Of a stretch of DNA of 64,000 bases, positions 28,201-40,200 are shown piece after piece; the stretch's first letter is position 1; every line of letters starts with the position of its first letter. This stretch comes from Cheilinus undulatus (Eukaryota; Chordata; Actinopteri; Labriformes; Labridae), in the NCBI RefSeq assembly GCF_018320785.1, contig NC_054878.1:47580061-47644060 (forward strand), written 5' to 3'. The notes beneath the pieces are model-generated. The model was not told the DNA's origin, did not search any database, and worked only from the letters and a program-made list of their open reading frames with translations. Made by a program: the position numbers and the translations under genes.

Positions 28201-31200
28201 GTCTTTAGATTTAGTCCAAGCATTTATTTTCTTGCCTAAATCTGGTACTAAATCATGGTAGTGTGTTCTCTGCACTCTGCCAAACCTGGGGTCCCTGCTT
28301 TCTACAGCTGAGAGGCAGAATAGATACAGATGCATTGTTTTTTTGACAGATTTACCCACAGAAATACCACGGATTTTGAATGTCCAACGAGAGCTACATT
28401 ACATTTTAGTCTAGTTTTAGTCATCTTGATGAAAACTAAACTTACTTTTTGTCAGTTGTAGTCATCACAGATCTATTTTTCTTAATCTTAGTCTAGTTTT
28501 TGTCATGAAAAAAGGCTGTCGATGAACATTTTTAGTAGGGCTGTAGTCAACCAAAGAAAAACTTGGTCAACCTAAATCGCACCCAGGCACCAATTAATCG
28601 ATTGGTCATTCAGGTAAAAAAATTTCATTAATTATAAAAAGTGACCTTGTTGGGGACTAATTCAATCCATCCAGGCTCTTCACTGCACCTGCTTGGTACT
28701 CTAAATGATCCTAAAATGAACGTAAAAAGCCTTTGGAAGCATTAATTTTTGGCTCATCACGTCTTACTATTTAATATAATTAACTGAGAGACAATCAGCG
28801 CGCACCTGCCTTTGATCTCCGTGATCCCGGCGAGGTAACTCTGTAAACTCATACAGCCTACAAAATAACCTCAGATCATCTTTTTTCATTCCTTTGTAAC
28901 AGTAACTAATAACAGGATCACTTGATCCAGCCCGCGCTGTGTCATTTACGAGCATAAAGCAGGCAGCATGCAGCGTTTATTTACAGAGGTGAGAGGAAAA
29001 AAGTTTGCTTGTTGGGACTTAATGACCAGCAGACATCGCCTTTTATCAACACTCCTTTCTGTGTGACTGTAAGAGAAGCTAACGCTAACGTGAACACTTT
29101 AAGGAGATTATATATCGACATTATACTACGCAGCCTATTTGCCGACAGGTGAATTAAACTGACCGCGGGAGTTGATACAGTGAGGGAGGGCAGAGCAGAG
29201 AGACTCAGCAGCGCCACTTCAATACAAACAGCCTGCAACTTTGTGACAAGTTGATGTGTTCTGTCTGAGCATTAATGCTGTAAAATATCTGAAAATATCC
29301 CACTCTGGTAGCTTTCTGTGCTTCTCGTTCTCTGTACGTCTCTCTCTTAGCTGCTCACACGCTTTCCGATCAATTAATCGACCAATCGAATTAACACTGC
29401 TAGCATTTTCTTGCTAGGTAAAGGGAGACACAGGCTTTGGGAGTCTTTTCTGAGCTTAGAGGCTATCTGAGCCCCTTCAACATAAAAAAGTAATATACTA
29501 TCAACTAGAGCCCGACCGATATGGGATTTTTGGGACCGATACTGACACCGATATTAGGGGCTTAAAAAAGCAGATGTCCGATATAGTGGCCGATAACCGA
29601 TATATCGGCCGATATATAAAATAAGAACATTGATATACACAGGATATATACTGTACATGAACACAAATTTTTATATTTATATTATCTTTGTTTATTTCAC
29701 AAAGATGCAACTTAGACAACGTTTAAACGCTGTATAACAGTCTTTTATTAGATAATGGTCTGGTTTATCAAACAAATATGGCTGCCCACTGAAGAAAGTC
29801 AAAGTACATGATCAAAAATGGATTAAAAATGGATAAAAAGACAATTATTATAGGATGTAACGCTGTGGACTTAATCTCCAAAGACCCCGAAAAGTCACCA
29901 AAGTTCCTAACTCACTACAATGGTGTCCTGTAGAGCTACGGAGACATCTATGGTAGCAAACAAAGAGTAAGTTTCTATGACTTACAGTTCAAAAGTTATC
30001 AATATTTTTATAAACTGTGTCACGTATTGTTGTATAGGACAACACTGTCCTCAGAGACTCCAGAAGGTCAGCCAAGTTTTGGGCTCACTAGAAACTGTTC
30101 TGTGAGAGCTACGAATGCTTGGAAGACATGATTAGAAAGGCACAACGGATCCATGCCATGTGAACTCTAAGGTTTAATATATTGGCTACATATTGGCCGA
30201 TGTTGATTAATCTGTGATTCGCTATTACCGGCCTTATTAATCGGCCCGCCGATTAATCGGTCGGGCTCTACTATCAACAGAATAAACCTTGTAGGTGAGT
30301 AATGATGAGCCATTCACGAATGAGCCTGTCCTACTGAACAGCTCTTTAATGCGAGCTGCTGTAGCTAGCTCCTGTTTGAGTGCCAATTTCCTTCCCTCCA
30401 TCCTTTGTCCTTGTTTAATCCACATTTTAAAGCCAAACTGGTACCAGATGAAGAGCAACCAGCTCTACTGAGCTGAGCCACATGACCTGGAGCTCTAAAA
30501 AAGAGATGGATTTCCCCTCACAACGTGAGATACTGGACAAACATCAGCTGAGGAAACACGAGTAAAATCAGAGTTTAATGAGCTAAACCAGGACATAACT
30601 GGACTGGACCAAACCGCTTTGCGGTACCAGATTATACAGGAGAGTTGCTGAAAACCACTTGGCCATTCTTTAAACGTGAGGTTTTTAAACTTTTTTTTTT
30701 TTAAGTTTTAAATATTTTACAGTCAGGTCACAAAAGCAGCTTAAAATTCAAGAATGTTTTATTTTCACATGTTGAATGTTTGGCATGGTTGTAATCAGCT
30801 CAGAACATGGTGTTTGGTCGAGTTTCTCTGTGATTATGTGGGGAACCCTCCACTGCTGCGTGCCGTCATCTGCAGAGAACCTGTTTGATCACATCTAAAT
30901 AACTGAATTTCTACAAAGGAATTAGCATTTTAAGTGAAAAAGAAATGTACAGAAGAGAAATAACAGACACCTTTTCTTGTCTTTTCAGTTTTCCATCGAC
31001 AACATACAGCTGGAAACTGAAGGTAAGAACCTGCACAGGTGAATTTATTAAATAAAAGCTTACAGAACGGTTAGAGCAGTTTCAGCATCACGCAACATTC
31101 AAAGTTCAGCCCTATTTGTTCCATCTGCAGTCTTTAAAATGTGCCAGAATTTCTGTAAGAAAATACACAAAGCCACTAGGGGTGTATGTTCTGCAGAAAA

Positions 31201-34200
31201 TGCAAATTTCTCACACTCATTTACATCAGGGGTGTCCAGACTTTCTCCACTGAGGGCCACTTTCAGAAATATTTAAGGATGTTGGAGCCACTTTAATATC
31301 CACAAGGTGAGGTACACAACAGTTATAAAGTCAGAGGCAGAATAAAGGAGGAGCTGGGGTGGAGGAGTTTTGCAAGAGCAGCTTGCAGAGAGAGTGGCAG
31401 AGCCTGGTCAGGCAAAAGTAGTGTGAATAAGGCAACATGCTAGGCAACGTGCTTAGGGCAAATCAGCTGGCTGTCAGCTGATGAGGGCTGGCATTAGATC
31501 AGCTGATCGGGCTGATCAGAGCTTGACTCCATACTGCCTGAACTAACACTAAAAGCTCGATTTAATGGCTAACAAGGCAAACAAATTCCAGGTTTTTGGG
31601 GATGCCATTTAGATTTCAGGGGGCCCCTGGGACATTATTGATGCTGCTATGCCACCCAAACTCATCAGGGGGTTAGGACACAAGATGTTATTATTCTGAC
31701 TGCCAACAGTTTTACTTTGTACTGTATGGTCTTAGCTTAGTCAAAAAAAAAACACATCAATAAATTCTTCTTGTTGAGATGTTGGTTTACAGAACTGGCA
31801 CGGTGGCACGGTCTAGTGTCGAAAGTAAGAGCACAAGCTCCATGTTCAAATGTGGGCCATATGTCATTTTATATCCAGAATTTGCTGCTGGCCGATCAAA
31901 ATTGGACTACGTGCCACATTTGGCCCCTGGGCCATAGTTTGGACACCACTGATTTACATTTAAAGGTAAAAAGAAGCATATCTTTTCTCGAGTGAAGAGA
32001 TATAAAGGTGTTTTTAAGTGCTCACTGTTTGTTATACCACTTTTTTATGGTAGTTAGCAGACAGCTTACAGTGTCAGCATCACTGCTATCTGGTCAAAGT
32101 ACTACATTACAACCAGGCAACAATAATGGATAAAAATCTAGCTTTAAGATGAGATAAAAGTTGCATGAATACTTAAGATTTCACGAGTTAATCCTATGTG
32201 ACCGTTCCAGAACCATGTCCTATCCTTAGCAGTAACGTACTAGCCCCAGTGATTTAGTTTCAACAATCCTGATCAATAACTTAGTCCTCAAGAGGACTTC
32301 CTTGGCCATGTTTTTGTAGTTTTTATCACCCTTTTAGTTGTTACTGGACCACAAATGTAAATGACTAGCATCACATAGCATTCCTGCTTGTTCTAAGATT
32401 CTAGTATGATGAAAAATCCCTCAGGATATCTCCTCTTAATGCAGAGAGGTAGTACATGAATCAAACTAAATCACTCTTAATGTCAGTATTTGGACTCTCT
32501 CTGGAATTCTTCTGCTTTACTCTCATTGTCCTGATCTTTTTTTATAGCATGCATGTCCATCTAAAGCCTGATATCCGTTTTCAGGCTCGGAGCGCAACAC
32601 CGTAGAGAAGGTTTGTCTGCAGGCGGCGGGGCTGATCAGCTGTGAGTGGTGCAGCGTACGGAAACTTCCGGTCTTGTTCTTCCAGACGACTCCAGAGGAG
32701 TGCGTCCGTCTGCGTACGCAGCTCAACATGTCAAAGGAAGAGGGAGGCCAGTGGTACGACTGTTCAGGAGATCGTGAGTACGACACGACAGTCACGTGAA
32801 TATTAACGCATCTCTATGTTATTTAGACTCTGCAGAGTTTAAGTCTTCACATCTGTAGATTACAGTCAGAATCACAGCTGTGTGTTTGGATTGAATTATT
32901 TCTCTTTATAACATTTTCAGCTGCAGAGTTTTAATAAACCCTTTCTGTATGGTATGCTGCATCCCTACCAAGAGCTTCATGTGCTCTTTTCATGCAGAGT
33001 CTGATGAGAAGTACATCGTTCTGATCTTTGAGAACGGCCTGGGGATGAAGGAGCAGATGATCCTGGAGGACATACTAGGAGAGATCGGCAGGGCAAACAA
33101 CCTGAACAATTTCCCCACCAAGCTGACCTTCGAGGAAGCCAACATCCGATTGGTCAACTACAACAAGGCCTCCAAACAGAAGGAGGAGAAGGTGGGCGAA
33201 GGAACATCGATTCAGTAACAGTCGCTGTTTGACTCATCAGTTTATTTTCAGTTAAAAAATCTGACATCTCTAAGATATGAAAATTAAAATTGTGTGAAAC
33301 AGACAAAGCTCATAGTTAAGGAGCTGAATGAAGGCACACTCTCTTTGCCTCATGGATGAAATGATGACATATTCAGCTGATGGTGTTTTTTAACTGTCCT
33401 GTTAAAGCAAACAAAAACAGATTAAACAAAAGTTCATAAAAATGTTCTGGTTTTCAGCTCACCAGGATAAAAGTTAAATTTTTTCTTCTCTCTCTGCAGC
33501 AGAACCCGGCCCAAACCTCTCCTAAAGTTACCCACGTCTCCCTGGTCACCAAGGTTGCTCCAGTGGCCACCGTTACCCCGGTCACCATGCAGACACGCAC
33601 ACGTATGGCCACCCGGCAGCACACCAGCACCTACGAAGAAGAGGATGAGGAGGACATGACGGACCTGCAGCCCACTTTCTCTGGACCAATAATCAAGTGA
33701 GGATTCCCTCTGTCACCTGGGATTATACTATCAAACTGATAATCTCAGATTATCTTCCTGTTGTTTGTCTCCAGATTGATGGTTCTTTATAATCTCATAT
33801 TAACTTCCTGTTGTTTTCCTACCAGGTTAATGCTGATTAGTAATCTCAGATTATCTTCCTGTTGTTTGTCTCCAGATTGATGGTGATTTATAATCTCAGC
33901 TTATCTTCCTGTTGTTTGTCTCCAGATTGATGGTGATTTATAATCTCAGATTATCTTCCTGTTGTTTGTCTCCAGATTGATGGTGATTTATAATCTCAGA
34001 TTATCTTCCTGTTGTTTGTCTCCAGATTGATGGTGATTTATAATCTCAGATTATCTTCCTGTTGTTTGTCTCCAGATTGATGGTGTACCCTCCTCCTCCA
34101 GCCAAAGGAGGGATTTCTGTCACCAACGAAGACCTCCACTGCCTTAACGATGGAGAATTCCTCAACGACGTTATCATAGACTTTTATTTAAAGTAAGGAT

Positions 34201-37200
34201 TAGCCTCATCTAACAGTTTTACACGGTTTATTCTGCATTTTCATCCTGATGTGATACATTTCTTTGTCTCTGTTTTAGATATTTAGTTTTAGAGAAATTA
34301 AAAAAAGAAGATGCACAAAGAATCCACGTCTTCAGCTCCTTCTTCTACAAGAGGCTGAATCAGAGAGAGCGGAGGAACGGACCGGACACCACCAACCTGC
34401 CGTGAGTGTCCGACAGAGCATCTTCAACATCAGATTATTTTTACCTATGCTAAGGTCATAGGTCACCAGTAGAGGGTTTTTTTTAAGCCACACTGTTTAT
34501 GATTTTAATTTCACACCTGACCTGACCAGTAATTTATGGTTTGTTTGATGATATTGTTGATTTATTTTTAGTATCGTATTGAGGTTTGAAATAGTGATAC
34601 CATGACAGCACTGAGGACTCAAATACCAGCAGCTCAGTGAACCAGCTGGCAGTATGCCTGGGTGTAACGGTATGTCCGACTTAACGTTCTACCCTGTGCA
34701 CCAGCTGGACTTAGACTCTGCTTGAGTCAAGCCTAGGATGGAGCAGGTGTATGTTTAAACTCCCCCCCTGAGCACAGTCACATCATGCACCTTTGCATTG
34801 TACAGTGTGAGATATTTCTTTTAAATGCTTCAACCTTACAATCTTTCTCTCCAGGATCCAGAAAAGGAAGCACAACAGGGTAAAGACGTGGACTCGGCAT
34901 GTGGATCTGTTCCAGAAGGACTTCATTTTTGTCCCCATTAATGAGTCGTAAGTCCTCACTTTGACCTATCACACAAACTAACTCCTAAAATTTCTCCGCT
35001 AAACTGGTCTAATGTCTTTGTCCTGTCAGAGCTCACTGGTACCTTGCCGTCATCTGCTTCCCTGGTCTGACGGGCCCGGTATATGAGGAGAACCCACTCT
35101 ACCACGGTCCGACTCCACCCGCCTCCTCCTCCTCAGCCTCAGACCCCCCCTCAGAGGAGAATATCCCGGACCACTGTCGGCCTCTGTCACCAGACGCTTC
35201 CTCTGACGACCCGTTACCCAGCATCTCCCAGGACTCAACAGAAGGTCAGATCGATGGTGACCCGCCTAAAGAGAACTCAGCCGTCACAGGGAGACAAGAG
35301 CCTTCAAACACTCCCACAGCGGCACGCAACGGACAGACGGACCCAGAACAACAATACACGAGTGAGTTAACGTCTACTGAACTGTGCCACAAGGAGGTAA
35401 AACTGGAACATTTCAGAGTTTCACAGCTGTAGCTCGGTTTATTTGCTCTGATTCTGATGATGAAATGAGTCGGTGTTGTGCCAAAGCTCACACTAGCGAC
35501 AGGCTGTGAAGCTAGTCAGTCCAAGCTAGTGTTAGCTAGAGCTAGCTTAGGTGCTAATCAGCTGGTTAGCACACCTGCTAAATGAGCTGTGGGTTGAATT
35601 AGAGTTGAATCCTAACTGTATGATGATGAGCTCTGACCTATTTGCTCTCTCTATCTCAGTCACATTAGCAATAACATTTCTATTTGACGAGCATCTAATC
35701 ATCAAAATGTAATCTTAATAAAAGCTTCGAGTTGCCGAAGGATTTTGAAAAAAATGCGCGGTAAAAAAGATGTGCGGACGCTGAATTTCAAATCAGTCAT
35801 AATTAAACGTATGACATGCACACGGGGAAGAGAAAGAAAGAGAAAGCACCAGAATGAGGCTTGAATCATGAAGCGTGTCTCTCTTCTATAAAACTGTCGG
35901 GTTAATCAGTGAAGTCTGTAAAATCCCCTGAAGTCTTCAGACACAAACTGCAGAGCGAGTGGCGCAGGCTGCGCATAATCTCAGAGATCAGCATGTTTCT
36001 TTTTTTTTCATGCCTTTAGTGGATAGAGGAGGACAGTGGATAGTCTTGGAAACGGGAAAGAGAGTGGGGAGAGACATGCAGCAAAAGGCCACAGGTGAGA
36101 TTTGAACCCAATCTGTCCGCGTAGTGTGCGCGCCTTAAACCAGTGGATCATCTGTGTGCCCGAGATCAGCATATTTGCACCCGTTAAAGCAGGGTTGTCA
36201 AACTCCATCACAGCAGGGGCTGGATTCTGGATTCAAGACTAACCTGAGGGCCTAACAGGGTCACCTTTTTAACCAGAAACTGTCAACCTCATTTCACCTG
36301 TAATAAAAAAATCTTAGCGCTGATGATAAATGATTTTGACATTTAAGAAGTTAAAAAGATCAGTTTAAAGGCTCACAACCTGAGAAAAGTAAATTTATTA
36401 GTTCAAAAAGGTCAAAACATGAAATTGAAATATAATGTTTCATAAAGGCAAATATATTAGAAAGAAAGTCGAAATCATGAGTTTACAAGGTCAAAATATG
36501 AAATAAAATGTGTAATCATGAAATTAAAAGTCAAAATATGAAAAGTAGAATTATGAATCTTAAAGCTCTAAATATTATATGAGAAGTCAAAATTATGAGT
36601 TGAAATGTTCTAAGTATGAAATTAAAAAGTCAAAATCCTAAGTTTGAATCCTAATTGTGAGATGCTAAATGGAAAATAGGAAATTAAAACACAACTAATT
36701 TCTTTTCCAACATCCCTGACTTCTTATCTAAATAATTTTACTCCTTACTTTTTAAGATTTTGTGACTTAACAAGGATATCTTAAACCATCAAGCATAAGT
36801 TCACATTTTTATACTTGAAGAAATCTGCAGACCTCATACTGATGGGCCAGTTAGAACAGAAATATCTGATCAAATTGTGGGCCGGGTTTGGCCTTTAGTT
36901 TGACACCTGGCTTTTCACTTTCCGTAGAAAACTTTGTTTTTCTTTATTTAAACCTTTTAAATGATAAAACATCGTTACAATGTTGGCATAGTGTTGTATC
37001 TGCCATTTTTGTACAGCCAGTGGATGCATAACAAACACAGCAGGACGAGTGCCTGAACATGAATGCATCATCTTCTCTCTCTACCTGCAGAGCATTTTCT
37101 GTTACGTGATAATAACAGTGAAAACAAATACATTATGCCACATAAATAACCGTTATACGGGCGTATATGGATACATGACTGATTTAAGCGACGTGTCGAT

Positions 37201-40200
37201 GCAGATAATTAGCCTCGAGGAATTTTTTGAATCAAGTCACTCGAATTATTTGAGGAATCGTTTCAGCCCTACTGCGAACAAATCGCTCCAGAGTTTGATG
37301 TAATCGAGCTGAGACCACGTCTTCTTACCAGTCCCAGCTCACTTATTCCATTCCAGAGTTTAGTTTTTGTGTTCACATCTCTCCATTCAAACCAGTTTAA
37401 AGAAGGAACACCCTTAGTTTCATCTCCAGTGATCCAGGTGTGGAAGCACCCTTAGACGGCTGAGTGTCTGCAGCAGTGAGAACCACTGTTGTTGTTAAGC
37501 CCTTAAATCTGACACTAGCTGTCTGCTTTGCTTTTTAACCTTGTTTATTTAACCTTCAAACAAGAACGTCCTGATTAAACCACCTCTGTGCTGTGGAGAC
37601 TCTTCTCTAGACCAGTGGTTTCCAACCTTGGGGTCGGTAGACATTAAGAGAGGGTCTCAAGAGTTGCCACTTTACACCAGTTTTGCCAAATTTTAACCAG
37701 TTTTCATCATTTTTCCCACAAATTTTAACACATTTTTGCCATTTAACACTTATTTTTCCCATTTTAATCCATTTCCACCACTTTTTTCTGCCTGTTTTTG
37801 CCACTTCTAAAACACTTCTTGCCACATACACCAAACGATGCCTCTGTTGACCCATAATTGCCACTATTAACCCCATTTTACCACTTTTTATGCCCAATTT
37901 TCCCATTTTAACCATATTTCACTATCTGATATGCCCATTTTTACCAGTTTGACCAATTTCTGCATATTTGTTTTCTCACTTAGCACTATTTTGCCAGTTT
38001 ATATCAATTTTTCATCCCACTTCACAAATTTCCACTCATTTTTGCCAATTTTAAGCCATTTCAGCCACTTTTAAATTCCCTTTTACAACTATTTATGCCC
38101 ATTTTTGCCTTTTTTTGGTTATTTTTTGCCACTTCTAACCCATTTCTGCTATTGTTAAGGTCGAACTTCACCACCTTTTGCACCATTTTTTTGTGATTAT
38201 TAACCCCTTGTTCAATTTTTAACCTGTTTTAATTCTTTCTTTTTTTTTTTCAAGAGGGCTAAATGATTTAAAAAGAGATTTGTTTCATTGATAAGACTGG
38301 TTATTTTTTCAGGTTAAATATAAAACAAGGATGTCACTGCTTAGTTTTACAATAGACCATGATTTTGCTGACCTCCATGGGCCCCTGGTTTGGCTGGGCC
38401 CCAGAAAGCTCTCCCCTTCATCCCTCCTTATGGACGGCCTTGTCTCCTTGTCTCGGCCTTCTCTCGACCTCAAAATTCACACATGATGCTTTTCAGATTT
38501 TTGTCTCTTAAAGAAGACAGAAAAGGTTTGAACATGGTCCATCATAAATAACATTGTAAATGTGTTTTTTTTGTGTGTTTTTAGGTGAGTTACATAGAAT
38601 CAGTGTTAACTACGGTTCAGGGAAAGGAGATGACGACACGTACACCTTCTCTGATGACCAGAGCTCCTGCCATGTACGCCATCCTCTCTACTTCCTCAAT
38701 TCAGCATCTTTTATTTGGTCTCTCCATAAACTGGAATGTCAGTGAAGGATTCAGTGAAAATGCAGAGCATGAGTAAACCGTATTATGTTTGTGATTCCAG
38801 GATGAGTGCAGTGAGGACGGAGCTCTGGCTGAAGACACTCTCGACTACGCTTCGACTCTGGCCTCAAAACAAAACCTCTGCAAACAGTAAGTCTCCGTAC
38901 TTCTGCCTCTTCACCAGCAGGTGGTGCTGCTGTCCAGCTCCTGAGTGATTGACATTCCTGTGATTTCTCCTGCAGGCCTTGTATCCTCATCATGGACTCC
39001 CTGCGAGGTCCGACGCGGTCGACCGTGGTCAAAACTCTCAGAGAGTGAGTGTTCCTCCAAACATGGCACAGGTTTTAAACATTCGACTACCCATAATTCT
39101 GAGGAGGAAAAGCCTTACATTGTCTCAGAATTATCATCATTGTGATCCTGATATTTGTCTTTAGTCACCCCTGATATAACACAACAATAACCTGCACAAA
39201 AAGAAGCAGACACCCAGAACAAAACGTCAAAATTAAAGCCCTCCTCTGAGAGAGATCACAATCTATGTTTAGTTTCATTCAAACACACGGCTTAAATGTG
39301 TCTAAGTGTCTCTGAGACTGAGTATGTGTTTATTTTAGGTACCCCAAATACCCCAAAACTCTTTCAAAAATCCCCTAATGTTTAAGTGAATCTTTACTAT
39401 AAAACCTAAACATTCCAATAAAATTTCTCAAAAAATCCCGTAGGATTTCCTGAACATTTTTGAAAAATTCCCTCAAATTTCTAAGCAGATTCCCCCTAAA
39501 ATTGCTCATCATTTCCCTCCAAAAAATAAAAATGCAAATCCATTAAATTTCCATGAAAACTCTTGAGAACTTCAAAGGATCCCCTGCCCCAATTACCTCC
39601 AAAAGTATAGAAAAATCCTATCCAAATTCCCCAAATCTTGAAATAAAAGTAGCAAATTTCCAAAAAAATGCCGTCAAAAACAAATTCAAGCAAATTTCCC
39701 CCAGAACTTCCACTGAAACTCACCAAAACAAACATCTCTCAAATTTCATTAGAATATTTTAAACATTCCCAAGTACATTCCTGCAAAAATTCCCTTAAAT
39801 TTCCAGAAATTTTCATGGTGAATTCTAGTGAATTCTTTTTGAATACAATGCCAGTACAGTCTGTTTTGGTGTAATGGTGAGGTGGCTGAATACTTTTGTC
39901 CATATAGTGTATTTTGTCTTTGTGGATCTGAGACTATGTGTTTGTTTTAGGTACCTGGAGGTGGAGTGGGAGGTGCGTAAAGGGACTCAGAGGAGTTTTG
40001 GGAAGGATGTGATGAAGGGCTCGAGCCCACGCGTGCCTCAGCAGGATAACTTCAGCGACTGTGGCGTTTATATCCTGCAGTACGTGGAGAGCTTCTTCGA
40101 GGTGAGAAAAGGAGATTCATTCAGACTTTCCCGTCCTTTACACCGCGTTCCACATTATTATGCAAACGACGTCTTTCTCTGATTTTCTAAATATCAATGC

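Noticed and set aside
35362..35396. A longer SENP6 exon 18 ending at the donor AAGGAG/gtaaaa (35396)
   Set aside because: The frame stays open, but it ends in phase 0 and would put exon 19 out of the conserved HRISVNY frame. The donor at 35361 restores it.
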